DNA from: Calliopsis andreniformis
Taxonomy: Eukaryota > Arthropoda > Insecta > Hymenoptera > Andrenidae
Reading direction: 5' to 3'
Assembly (NCBI RefSeq): GCF_051401765.1
Contig: NW_027480564.1
Coordinates: 930,001-994,000 of the forward strand
DNA length: 64,000 nt
Below are positions 1 to 11,711 of the stretch, piece after piece. Below the pieces are notes generated by a model. It searched no databases, was not told the origin of the DNA, and saw only the letters and a list, made by a program, of their open reading frames with translations. A program made the translations under genes and the position numbers. The number at the start of each line of letters is the position of its first letter. Within the stretch, counting starts at the first letter, position 1.

Positions 1-550
1 TTGAGGATTGAGGGTTGAGTATTGAGGATTGAGAATTGAGGATTGAGGATTGAAGATTGAGGATGAAGGATTGAGGATTAGGGATTGAGGATCTAGGATT
101 GGAGATTGACTATTGAGGATTGAGGATTGAGTATTGAGGATTGAGGAACGAGTATTGAGGATTGAGGATGATGGCTGAGGGTTGAGGATTGATGTTTGAG
201 GAACGAGGATTGTGGATTGAGGATTGCGGACTGCGGATTGACGATTGAGTATTGAAGATTGAGGATTGATGACTGAGGATTGAGGATTGAGGATTGAGGA
301 TTGAGGATTGAAGATTGAAGATTGAAGATTGAGTATTGAGGATTGAAGATTGAGGATTGAGGATTGACGATTGAGTATTGAGGATTGAGGAACTAGTATT
401 GAGGATTGAGGATGATGGCTGAGGGTTGAGGATTGATGTTTGAGGAACGAGGATTGAGGATTGAGGATTGAGGACTGCGGATTGACGATTGAGTATTGAA
501 GATTGAGGATTGATGACTGAGGATTGAGGATTGAGGATTGAGGATTGAGG
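1..550 (+). repeat. Partial left-domain module, copy of 7,560-8,109
   Basis: This stretch matches 7,560-8,109 at a constant offset of 7,559, including rare markers: GGATTAGGGATTGAGG near 76, TGTGGATTGAGGATTGCGG near 211 and the SpeI hexamer ACTAGT at 392 (partner at 7,951). I saw no mismatch by eye. It contains two copies of a 244-bp sub-monomer, seen as the spacing of GATGATGGCTGAGGG at 167 and 411. At about 550 the match ends abruptly and the sequence continues as a different module, so this is a recombination junction between HOR types. Confidence 0.85.
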
Positions 551-556
551 ATTAAA

Positions 557-1815
557 GGTTGAGGATTGGGTAATGAGGATTGAGGATTGAGGATTGCGTA
601 TTGAGGATTGAGGATTGAGGATTGTGGATTGTGGATTGAGTGTTGAGGATTGAAGATTGAGTATTGAGGATTGAAGGTTGAGTATTCAGGATTGAAGATT
701 GACGATTGAGTATTGAAGATTGAGGATTGATGACTGAGGATTGAGGATTGAGGATTGAGGATTGAGGATTGAGGATTGAAGATTGAAGATTGAGGATTGA
801 GGATTGAGGATTGAGGACTGAGAATTGAGGGTCGAGGGTTGAAGATTGAAGATTGAGGTTTGAGGGTTGTTGATTGAAGGTTGAGGACTGAGTGTTGAGG
901 ATAGAGTGTTGAGAATTGATGTTCGAGAACTGAGATTTGAAGATTGTAGGTTGAGGATTGAGTATTGAAAACTGGGAATTGAGGATTATCTACTGAGGGC
1001 TGAGAATTGAGGATTGAGGATTGAGGATTGAGGATTCAGGATTGATGGTTGAGGATTGAGGATTGACGATTGAGGATTGAGGTTTGAAGATTGAGTGACG
1101 TGGACTGAGGATTGAGGATTGAGGGTTGAAGATTGAGAATTGAGGACTGACGATTGATGATTGTGGACTGAGTATTGAAAACTGAGAATTGGGGATATCC
1201 TATTGAGGATTGAAAATTGAGGATTGAGGATTGAGGATTGAGGATTAAGGGTTGAGGATTGAAGGTTCAGGTTTGAGGATTGACGATTGAGGATTGAGGA
1301 TTGGGGATTGAGGATTGACGATTGAGGATTGAGGATAGAAGATTGAATATCGTGGTCTGAGGATTGAGGATTGAGGGTTGAAGATTGAGAATTGAGGACT
1401 GACGATTGAAAATTGAGGACTGAGTATTGAAAACAGAGGATTGAGGATATTCTATTGAGGATTGAAAACTGAGGATTGAGGATTGAGGATTAAGGGTTAG
1501 GGATTGAAGGTTGAGGTTTGAGGATTGAAGATTGAGGATTGAGGATTGGGGATTGATGGTTGAGGATTGATGATTGATGATTGAAGATTGAGGATTGAGG
1601 ATTGAGGATTGGGTATGAAGATTGCAGAATGAGGATTCACGATTCAGGATTGAGGATTGAGGATTGAAGATTGAGTATTGAGGATTGAAGGTTGATGATT
1701 GAGGATTGAGGATTGTGGATTGTGGATTGAGGGTTGAGGATTGAAGATTGAGTATTGAGGATTGAAGATTGAGTATTCAGGATTGAAGATTGAGGATTGA
1801 GGATTGAGGCTTGAG
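557..1815 (+). repeat. Left-domain block B, copy of 18,490-19,748
   Basis: This block aligns to 18,490-19,748 at offset 17,933. I checked that offset at GAGGATTATCTA (981 and 18,914), at the EcoRV-containing GGGGATATCC (1,191 and 19,124), at GATTAAGGGTT (1,243 and 19,176) and at GAGGCTTGAG (1,808 and 19,741). A second relative lies at about 12,720-13,790 (offset 11,984 at the EcoRV site). It carries diverged forms of the dyad box near 985, 1,183 and 1,433 instead of the EcoRI-bearing form. The first 160 bases belong to a 280-bp segment that is present in the 18.4-18.65 kb copy and absent from the 12.7 kb copy. Confidence 0.85.
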
Positions 1816-1817
1816 TA

Positions 1818-2984
1818 TTGAGGATTGAGAATTGAGGATTGAGGATTGAAGATTGAGGATGAAGGATTGAGGATTGGGGATTGAGGATCTAGGATTGGAG
1901 ATTGACTATTGAGGATTGAGGATTGAGTATTGAGGATTGAGGAACGAGTATTGAGGATTGAGGATGATGGCTGAGGGTTGAGGATTGATGTTTGAGGAAC
2001 GAGGATTGAGGATTGAGGATTGAGGACTGCGGATTGACGATTGAGTATTGAAGATTGAGGATTGATGACTGAGGATTGAGGATTGAGGATTGAGGATTGA
2101 GGATTGAAGATTGAAGATTGAAGATTGAGTATTGAGGATTGAAGATTGAGGATTGAGGATTGACGATTGAGTATTGAGGATTGAGGAACTAGTATTGAGG
2201 ATTGAGGATGATGGCTGAGGGTTGAGGATTGATGTTTGAGGAACGGGGATTGAGGATTGAGGATTGAGGACTGCGGATTGACGATTGAGTATTGAAGATT
2301 GAGGATTGATGACTGAGGATTGAGGATTGAGGATTGAGGATTGAGGATTGAAGATTGAAGATTGAAGATTGAGTATTGAGGATTGAAGATTGAGGATTGA
2401 GGATTGACGATTGTGTATTGAGTATTGAAGATTGATGACTGAGGATTGAGGATTGAGGATTGAGGATTGAGGATTGAGGATTGAGGATGATGGCTGAGTG
2501 TTGAGGATTGAGGTTTGAGGACTGAGGACTGAGGATTGAGGATTGAGAATTGAGGATTGAGGATTGAGGGTTGAAGATTGAGGATTGGGTATTGAGGATT
2601 GAAGAATGAGGATTGAGGGTTGAAGGTTGAGGACTGAGGATTGCAGATTGGGTATTGAGGATTGAAGATTGAAGATTGAGGATTAAAGATTGAGGATTGA
2701 GGATTGAAGATTGAGGATTAAGGATTGAGGATTGGGGATTGAGGATTGATGATTGAAGGTTGAGTATTGAGTATTGAAGATTGACGATTGAGGTTTGAGT
2801 ATTGAATACTGAGAATTCAGGATATTCTATTGAGTATTGAGAATTGAGGATTGATGGTTGCGTATTGAGGATTGAGGATTGAGTATTGAGTATTGAGGGT
2901 TGAAGGTTGAGGATTGGGGATTGAGGATTGAGGATTGAGAATTGAGAATCGAAGATTGGGTATTGAGGATTGAGAATTGAGGAT
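1818..2984 (+). repeat. Left-domain module C, first of two copies 1,619 bp apart
   Basis: This matches 3,437-4,603 at offset 1,619. I checked GGATGAAGG (1,857 and 3,476), ACTAGT (2,188 and 3,807) and the dyad box (2,812 and 4,431). It includes a 244-bp sub-monomer pair (GATGATGG at 1,963 and 2,207) followed by one 279 bp further on (2,486). Both intervals equal a whole number of heptamers plus one hexamer. The left edge abuts block B at the heptamer TTGAGTA; the right edge is near GGATGGGCACTGAGGG. Confidence 0.85.
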
Positions 2985-3436
2985 GGGCACTGAGGGTTGA
3001 GGATTGAGGTTTGAAGAATGAGGATTGAGGATTGAGTATTGAGGATTGAGGATTGAGGATTGAGGATTGAGTTATGACGATTGAGTATTCATGACTCATG
3101 ATTGAGGATTGAGGATTGAGGATTGAGGATTGAGGATTGAGGATTGAAGATTGAGTATTGATGATTGAGGATTGGGGATTGAGGATTGAGGATTGACGAT
3201 TGAGGATTGAAGATTGAGGATTGGGGATTGAGGATTGAGGATTGAGAATTGGGAATCGAAGATTGAGTATTGAGGATTGAAGATTGAGGTTTGAGGATTG
3301 AGGATTGAGCATGGAGGATGAGGGCTGAGTGTTGAGGATTGAGGTTTGAGTATTGAATACTGAGAATTCAGGATATTCTGTTGAGTATTGAGAGTTGCGG
3401 ATTGATGGTTGCGTATTGAGGATTGAGGGTTGAGTA
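2985..3436 (+). repeat. Left-domain module M tail between the two C copies
   Basis: This segment carries the marker TCATGACTCATG (near 3,089) and a dyad box at 3,363 that reads GGATATTCTG rather than GGATATTCTA. It matches about 25,897-26,356. The offset is 22,913 at first and becomes 22,920 after one extra GTATTGA heptamer in the downstream copy near 26,070. The same marker combination recurs in the copies at 7.2, 23.7, 29.9, 31.35 and 35.4 kb. I see no non-repeat sequence. Confidence 0.8.
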
Positions 3437-5644
3437 TTGAGGATTGAGAATTGAGGATTGAGGATTGAAGATTGAGGATGAAGGATTGAGGATTGGGGAT
3501 TGAGGATCTAGGATTGGAGATTGACTATTGAGGATTGAGGATTGAGTATTGAGGATTGAGGAACGAGTATTGAGGATTGAGGATGATGGCTGAGGGTTGA
3601 GGATTGATGTTTGAGGAACGAGGATTGAGGATTGAGGATTGAGGACTGCGGATTGACGATTGAGTATTGAAGATTGAGGATTGATGACTGAGGATTGAGG
3701 ATTGAGGATTGAGGATTGAGGATTGAAGATTGAAGATTGAAGATTGAGTATTGAGGATTGAAGATTGAGGATTGAGGATTGACGATTGAGTATTGAGGAT
3801 TGAGGAACTAGTATTGAGGATTGAGGATGATGGCTGAGGGTTGAGGATTGATGTTTGAGGAACGGGGATTGAGGATTGAGGATTGAGGACTGCGGATTGA
3901 CGATTGAGTATTGAAGATAGAGGATTGATGACTGAGGATTGAGGATTGAGGATTGAGGATTGAGGATTGAAGATTGAAGATTGAAGATTGAGTATTGAGG
4001 ATTGAAGATTGAGGATTGAGGATTGACGATTGTGTATTGAGTATTGAAGATTGATGACTGAGGATTGAGGATTGAGGATTGAGGATTGAGGATTGAGGAT
4101 TGAGGATGATGGCTGAGTGTTGAGGATTGAGGTTTGAGGACTGAGGACTGAGGATTGAGGATTGAGAATTGAGGATTGAGGATTGAGGGTTGAAGATTGA
4201 GGATTGGGTATTGAGGATTGAAGAATGAGGATTGAGGGTTGAAGGTTGAGGACTGAGGATTGCAGATTGGGTATTGAGGATTGAAGATTGAAGATTGAGG
4301 ATTAAAGATTGAGGATTGAGGATTGAAGATTGAGGATTAAGGATTGAGGATTGGGGATTGAGGATTGATGATTGAAGGTTGAGTATTGAGTATTGAAGAT
4401 TGACGATTGAGGTTTGAGTATTGAATACTGAGAATTCAGGATATTCTATTGAGTATTGAGAATTGAGGATTGATGGTTGCGTATTGAGGATTGAGGATTG
4501 AGTATTGAGTATTGAGGGTTGAAGGTTGAGGATTGGGGATTGAGGATTGAGGATTGAGAATTGAGAATCGAAGATTGGGTATTGAGGATTGAGAATTGAG
4601 GATTGAGGATTGAAGATTGAGGATTAAGGATTGAGGATTGGTGATTGAGGATCTAGGATTGCAGATTGACTATTGAGGATTGAGGATTGTGTATTGAGGA
4701 TTGAGGAACGAGGATTGAGGATGGAGGATGAGGGCTGAGGGTTGAGGATTGAGGTTTGAGTATTGAATACTGAGAATTCAGGATATTCTATTGAGTATTG
4801 AGAATTGAGGATTGTTGGTTGCGTATTGAGGACTGAGGATTGAGTATTGAGTATTGAGGTTTGGGTTCGATGATTGAGGATTGAGGACTGAGGATTGAGG
4901 ATTGAGGATTGAGGATTGAGCATTGAGGATTGAAGATTGAGGACTGGGGATTGAGGATTGAAGATTGAGGATTAAGGATTGAGAATTGGGGATTGAGTAT
5001 CTAGGATTGGAGATTGATTATTCAGGATTGAAGATTGAGGATTGAGGATTGAGGATTGAGGATTGAGAATTGAGAATTGAGGATGAGGACTGAGGGTTGA
5101 GGATTGAGGTTTGAAGAATGAGGATTGAGGATTGAGTATTGAGGATTGAGGATTGAGGATTGAGTATTGAGGATTGAGTTATGAAGATTGAGTATCCATG
5201 ACTGATGATTGAGGATTGAGGATTGAGGATTGAGGATTGAGGATTGAGGATTGAAGAATGAGAATTGATGATTGAGGGTTGAGGATTGAGGATTGAGGAT
5301 TGAGGATTGAGGATTGAGGATTGAGGATTGAGGATTGAAGATTGAGGATTGGGGATTGAGGATTGAGGATTGAGGATTGAGAATCGAAGATTGAGTATTG
5401 GGGATTGAAGATTGAGGTTTGAGGATTGAGGATTGAGGATGGAGGATGAGGGCTGAGGGTTGAGGATTGAGGTTTGAGCATTGAATACTGAGAATTCAGG
5501 ATATTCTATTGAGTATTGAGAATTGAGGATTGATGGTTGAGTATTGAGGACTGAGGATTGAGTATTGAGGATTGAGGATTGAGGTTTGAGGATTGAGGAT
5601 TGAAAATTGAGAATGAGGCCTGAGGGTTGAGGATTGAGGTTTGA
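3437..5644 (+). repeat. Left-domain C plus M block, copy of about 26,357-28,557
   Basis: The block includes the second C copy (to about 4,603) and continues with a matched segment that recurs at 26.4-28.6 kb. Offset 22,920 holds at ACTAGT (3,807 and 26,727) and at the dyad boxes (4,431/27,351 and 4,773/27,693). It falls to 22,913 at the box at 5,491 (28,404) through loss of one heptamer. At about 5,644 the two copies part: the downstream copy carries an additional 244 bp, exactly one sub-monomer, before alignment resumes. Confidence 0.85.
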
Positions 5645-8405
5645 GTATTGAATACTGAGAATTCAGGATATTCTATTGAGTATTGAGAATTGAGGATTGA
5701 TGGTTGAGTATTGAGGATTGAGGATTGAGTATTGAGGATTGAAGATTGAGGTTTGAGGATTGAGGATTGAGAATTGAGGATGGAGGATAGAGGATTGAGG
5801 ATTGAGGATTGGGTATTGAGGATTGGAGAATGAGGATTGAGGGTTGAGTGTTGAGGGCTGAGGAATGCAGACTGGGTATTGAGGATTGAGGATTGAAGAT
5901 TGAGGATTAAGGATTGAGGATTGGGGATTGAGGATTGAGGATTGAGCATTGAGGATTGAAGATTGAAGATTGAGGACTGGGGATTGAGGATTGAAGATTG
6001 AGGATTAAGGATTGAGGATTGGGGATTGAGTATCTAGGATTGGAGATTGATTATTCAGGATTGAAGATTGAGGATTGAGGATTGAGGATTGAGTATTGAG
6101 GATTGAGGATTCATGATTGAGGATTGGGGATTGAGGATTGAGGATTGAGAATTGAGAATCGAAGATTGTGTATTGAGGATTGAAGATTGAGACTTGAGGA
6201 TTGAGGATTGAGGATGGAGGATGAAGGCTGAGGGTTGAGGATTGAGGATGGAGGATGAGGGCTGAGGGTTGAGGATTGAGGTTTGAGTATTGAATACTGA
6301 GAATTCAGGATATTCTATTGAGTATTGAGAATTGAGGATTGATGGTTGAGTATTGAGAATTGAGGATTGAGTATTGAGGATTGAAGATTGAGGTTTGAGG
6401 ATTGATTATTGAGTATTGAGGATTGAAGATTGAGGATTGAGGATTGAGAATTGAGAATTGAGGATGAGGACTGAGGGTTGAGGATTGAGGTTTGAAGAAT
6501 GAGGATTGAGGGTTGAGGATTGAGGATTGAGTTATGAAGATTGAGTATTCATGACTTATGATTGAGGATTGAGGATTGAGGATTGAGGATTGAGGACTGA
6601 TGATTGAAGATTGAGTATTGATGATTGTGGATTGAGGATTGGGGATTGAGGATTGAGGATTGAGGATTGAAGATTGAGGATTGGGGACTGAGGATTGAGG
6701 ATTGAGAATTGAGAATCGAAGATTGAGTATTGAGGATTGAAGATTGAGGTTTGAGGATTGAGGATTGAGGCTGGAGGATGAGGGCTGAGGGTTGAGGATT
6801 GAGGTTTGAGTATTGAATACTGAGAATTCAGGATATTCTATTGAGTATTGAGAATTGAGGATTGATGGTTGCGTATTGAGCTCTGAGGATTGAGTACTGA
6901 GTATTGAGGTTTGAGGTTCGATGATTGAGGATTGAGGACTGAGGATTGAGGATTGAGGATTGAGGATTGAGCATTGAGGATTGAAGATTGAGGAGTGGGG
7001 ATTGAGGATTGAAGATTGAGGATTAAGGATTTAGGATTGGGGATTGAGTATCTAGGATTGGAGATTGATTATTCAGGATTGAAGATTGAGGATTGTGGAT
7101 TGAGGATTGAGAATTGAGAATTGAGGATGAGCACTGAGGGTTGAGGATTTAGGTTTGAAGAATGAGGATTGAGGATTGAGTATTGAGGATTGAGGATTGA
7201 GGATTGAGGATTGAGTTATGAAGATTGAGTATTCATGACTCATGATTGAGGATTGAGGATTGAGGATTGAGGATTGAGGATTGAGGATTGAAGATTGAGT
7301 ATTGATGATTGAGGATTGGGGATTGAGGATTGAGGATTGACGATTGAGGATTGAAGATTGAGGATTGGGGATTGAGGATTGAGGATTGAGAATTGAGAAT
7401 CGAAGATTGAGTATTGAGGATTGAAGATTGAGGTTTGAGGATTGAGGATTGAGCATGGAGGATGAGGGCTGAGTCTTGAGGATTGAGGTTTGAGTATTGA
7501 ATACTGAGAATTCAGGATATTCTATTGAGTATTGAGAGTTGCGGATTGATGGTTGCGTATTGAGGATTGAGGGTTGAGTATTGAGGATTGAGAATTGAGG
7601 ATTGAGGATTGAAGATTGAGGATGAAGGATTGAGGATTAGGGATTGAGGATCTAGGATTGGAGATTGACTATTGAGGATTGAGGATTGAGTATTGAGGAT
7701 TGAGGAACGAGTATTGAGGATTGAGGATGATGGCTGAGGGTTGAGGATTGATGTTTGAGGAACGAGGATTGTGGATTGAGGATTGCGGACTGCGGATTGA
7801 CGATTGAGTATTGAAGATTGAGGATTGATGACTGAGGATTGAGGATTGAGGATTGAGGATTGAGGATTGAAGATTGAAGATTGAAGATTGAGTATTGAGG
7901 ATTGAAGATTGAGGATTGAGGATTGACGATTGAGTATTGAGGATTGAGGAACTAGTATTGAGGATTGAGGATGATGGCTGAGGGTTGAGGATTGATGTTT
8001 GAGGAACGAGGATTGAGGATTGAGGATTGAGGACTGCGGATTGACGATTGAGTATTGAAGATTGAGGATTGATGACTGAGGATTGAGGATTGAGGATTGA
8101 GGATTGAGGATTGAAGATTGAAGATTGAAGATTGAGTATTGAGGATTGAAGATTGAGGATTGAGGATTGACGATTGAGTATTGAGTATTGAAGATTGATG
8201 ACTGAGGATTGAGGATTGAGGATTGAGGATTGAGGATTGAGGATTCAGGATGATGGCTGAGTGTTGAGGATTGAGGTTTGAGGACTGAGGACTGAGGATT
8301 GAGAATTGAGAATTGAGGATTGAGGATTGAGGGTTGAAGATTGAGGATTGGGTATTGAGGAATGAAGAATGAGGATTGAGGGTTGAAGGTTGAGGACTGA
8401 GGATT
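5645..8405 (+). repeat. Left-domain M plus C block, copy of about 33,817-36,570
   Basis: Offsets are 28,172 at the dyad box at 6,300 (34,472), then 28,165 at the boxes at 6,823 (34,988) and 7,507 (35,672), the SacI hexamer GAGCTC at 6,878 (35,043) and ACTAGT at 7,951 (36,116). The first part (5,645-6,505) also matches 28,802-29,665 at offset 23,157, and the later part (about 6,955-8,405) matches 29,666-31,140 near offset 22,696. The block ends at about 8,405, where GGACTGAGGATTG is followed by canonical heptamers and right-domain sequence. Confidence 0.85.
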
Positions 8406-9690
8406 GAGGATTGAGGATTGAGGTTGAGGATTGAAGATTGAGGATTGAGGATTGAGGATTGAGGATAGAGCATTGAGGATTGAAGATTGAGTATTGATGA
8501 TTGAATATTGAGGATTGAGGATTGAGGTTTGAGGATTGAGGACGAGGACTGACGGTTGAGGATTGAGGTTTGAGGATTGAGGATTGTGGATTGAGGATTG
8601 AGGATTGAGGATTGAGGATTGAGCATTGAGGATTGAAGATTGATGACTGGGGATTGAGGATTGAAGATTGATTATTAAGGATTGAAGATTGGGGATTGAG
8701 GATCTAGGATTGGAGATTGATTATTGAGGATTGAAGATTGAGGATTGAGGATTGAGGATTGAGGATTGAGAGTAGATAATTGAGGATGAGGACTGAGGGT
8801 TGAGGATTGAGGTTTGAGGAATGAGGACTGAGGATTGAGGATTGAGAATTGAGGCCTGATGATTGAGGATTGAAGATTGAGGATTGGGTATTGAGGATTG
8901 AAGAATGAGGATTGAGGATTGAGGATTGAGGATTGAGGATTGCAGATTGAGTATTGAGGATTGAGGATTGAGGATTGAGGATTGAGGATTGAGGATTGAG
9001 GATTGAGGATTGAGGCCTGAAGTTTGAGGATTGAGGATTGAGGATTGAGGATTGAGGTTGAGGATGGAAGATTGAGGATTGAGGATTGAGGATTGAGGAT
9101 TGAAGATTGAATATTGATGATTGAAGGTTGAGGATTGAGGATTGATGGTTGTGGATAGAGGACGAGGACTGAGGGTTGAATATTGATGTTTGAGGTCTGA
9201 GGATTAAGGATTGAGGATTGAGAATTGAGGATTAAGGATTGAGGATTGAAGATTGAAGATTGGGTATTGAGGATTGAAGAATGAGGATTGAGGATTGAGG
9301 ATTGAGGATTGACGATTGCAGATTACGTATTGAGGATTGAGGTTTGAGGATTGAGGACGAGGACTGACGGTTGAGGATTGAGGTTTGAGGATTGAGGATT
9401 GTGGATTGAGGACTGAGGATTGAGGATTGAGGATTGAGCATTGAGGATTGAAGATTGATGACTGGGGATTGAGGATTGAAGATTGAGCATTAAGGATTGA
9501 AGATTGGGGATTAAGGATCTAGGATGGGAGATTGATTATTGAGGATTGAAGATTGAGTATTGAGCATTGAGGATTGAGAATTGAGGATGAGGACTGAGGG
9601 TTGAGGATTGAGGTTTGAGGAATGAGGACTGAGGATTGAGGATTGAGAATTGAGGACTGATGATTGGGGATTGAAGATTGAGGATTGTGG
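8406..9690 (+). repeat. Island of right-domain type: left part, with an 815-bp duplication
   Basis: From about 8,406 the variant set changes. GGACGAGGACTGACGG appears at about 8,540 and 9,355. This motif is typical of 38-64 kb and I did not see it in the rest of the left domain. The stretches near 8,530-8,800 and 9,340-9,620 repeat each other at an offset of about 815 (CTGACGG at 8,549 and 9,364; GATGACTGGGG at 8,642 and 9,458). Between them are long runs of near-canonical TTGAGGA units. No other content is visible. Confidence 0.75.
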
Positions 9691-11020
9691 ATTCAGGATT
9701 GAGGTTTGAGGACTGAGAATTGAGGATTGAGTATTGAGGGTTGAGGATTGAGGATTGGGGATAGAAGATTGAGTATTGAGGATTGAAGATTGAGGATTGA
9801 GGATTGAGAATTGAGGATTGGGGATTGAAGATTGAGTATTGAGGATTGAAGAATGAGGATTGAGGATTGAGGATTGAGGATTGAGGATTGAAGATTGAGG
9901 ATTGTGGATTGAGGATTGAGGATTGAGGATTGAGGATTGAAATTTGAATATTGATGATTGAAGGTTGAGGATTGAGGATTGACGGTTGTGGATAGAGGAC
10001 GAGGACTGAGGGTTGAATATTGATGTTTGAGGTCTGAGGATTGAGGATTGAGGATTGAGTATTGAGAGTTGAGGATTGAGGATTGAAGATTGAGGATTGT
10101 GTATTGAGGATTGAAGAATGAGGATTGAGGATTGAGGTTTGAGGATTGAGGATTGAAGATTGAGTATTGAGGATTGAACATTGAGGCTTGAGGATTGAGA
10201 GTTGAGGATTGGGGATAGAAGATTGAGTATTGAGGATTGAAGATTGAGGATTGAGGATTGAGAATTGAGGATTGGGGATTGAAGATTGAGTATTGAGGAT
10301 TGAAGATTGAGGATTGAGGATTGAGGATTGTGGATTGAGGATTGAAGATTGAGGATTGTGGATTGAGGATTGAGGATTGAGGATTGAGGATTGGAGTTTG
10401 AATATTGATGATTGAAGGTTGAGGATTGAGGATTGATGGTTGTGGATAGAGGACGAGGACTGAGGGTTGAATATTGATGTTTGAGGTCTGAGGATTGAGT
10501 ATTGAGAGTTGAGGATTGAGGATTGAAGATTGAGGATTGTGTATTGAGGATTGAAGAATGAGGATTGAGGATTGAGGTTTGAGGATTGAGGATTGAAGAT
10601 TGAGTATTGAGGATTGAACATTGAAGCTTGAGGATTGAGAGTTGAGGATTGGGGATAGAAGATTGAGTATTGAGGATTGAAGATTGAGGATTGAGGATTG
10701 AGAATTGAGGATTGGGGATTGAAGATTGAGTATTGAGGATTGAAGATTGAGGATTGAGGATTGAGGATTGTGGATTGAGGATTGAAGATTGAGGATTGTG
10801 GATTGAGGATTGAGGATTGAGGATTGAGGATTGAAGTTTGAATATTGATGATTGAAGGTTGAGGATTGAGGATTGATGGTTGTGGATAGAGGACGAGGAC
10901 TCAGGGTTGAATATTGATGTTTGAGGTCTGAGGATTGAGGATTGAGGATTGAGTATTGAGAGTTGAGGATTGAGGATTGAAGATTGAGGATTGTGTATTG
11001 AGGATTGAAGAATGAGGATT
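9691..11020 (+). repeat. Local triplication, units of 454 and 440 bp
   Basis: The marker GGGGATAGAAGATTGAG starts at 9,757, 10,211 and 10,651, and GTGGATAGAGGACGAGG follows at 9,988, 10,442 and 10,882. The unit lengths are therefore 454 and 440 bp. Both equal a whole number of heptamers plus one hexamer (64 x 7 + 6 and 62 x 7 + 6), as expected if each unit holds one slip element. They differ by two heptamers. The third copy loses similarity at about 11,020. This is a recent-looking tandem amplification inside the island. Confidence 0.85.
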
Positions 11021-11711
11021 GACGATTGAGGATTGGGAATTGGGGACTGAAGATGGAGTATTGAGGATTGAAGGTTGATGATTGAGTATTGAGGATTGTG
11101 GACTGAGGGTTGAGCGTTGAGGATTGAAGGTTGAGTATTGAGGATTGAACATTGAGTATCGATGATTGAGGATTGATGACTGAGGATTGAGGATTGAGGA
11201 TTGAGGATTGAGGACTGAAGATTGAGGATTGAGGACTGTGGGCTGAGGGTTGAGGATTGAGGTTTTAGAAATGAGGATTGAGGATTGCGGATTGAGGATT
11301 AAGAATTGAGAATTGAGGGTCGAGGGTTGAAGATCGAAGATTGAGGTTTGAGGATTGTAGATTGAAGATTGAGGACAGAGTGTTGAGGGTAGAGTATTGC
11401 GAACTGATGTTTGGGACGTGAGATTTGAAGATTGAAGGTTGAGGATTGTGTATAGAATACTGAGAACTGAGGATTTTCTATTGAGGGCTGAGAATTGAGG
11501 ATTGAGGATTGAGGATTGAGGATTGAGGATTGAGGATTGAGGATTGAAGGATGAGGATTAAGGATTGAAGATTGAGGACTCAGGATTGAGCATTGAGCAT
11601 TGTGTACTGATAGTTGAGGGTTGAGTGTTGTGAGTTGAGGATTGAGCATTGAATATTGAGAATTGAAGTTTGAGGAATGAGGATTGAGGATTGAGGATTG
11701 AGGATTGAGGA
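11021..11711 (+). repeat. Diverged linker related to block B
   Basis: This stretch contains the marker GAGGGTCGAGGGTTGAAG near 11,315 and a degenerate dyad box (AGAACTGAGGATTTTCT) near 11,461. Both resemble block B around 820-1,000, but I could not keep a constant offset, so it is a more distant paralogue. It still reads as heptamers, with more substitutions per unit than its neighbours (for example GGGACGTGAG and GTGTATAGAATACTG). Confidence 0.65.

Noticed and set aside
3084..3120. TCATGACTCATG as a possible start region or palindromic operator (also near 7.23, 23.68, 26.0, 29.9, 31.35 and 35.4 kb).
   Set aside because: It consists of three variant heptamers (GTATTCA, TGACTCA, TGATTGA) in phase and is inherited with its module. 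The CAT triplets merely supply reverse-strand ATG codons.
8406..11020. Insertion of a transposable element, as the cause of the changed sequence character at 8.4-11.0 kb.
   Set aside because: The island is still heptamer repeat, with no terminal inverted repeats, target duplication or coding sequence. It is explained by the second satellite subfamily.
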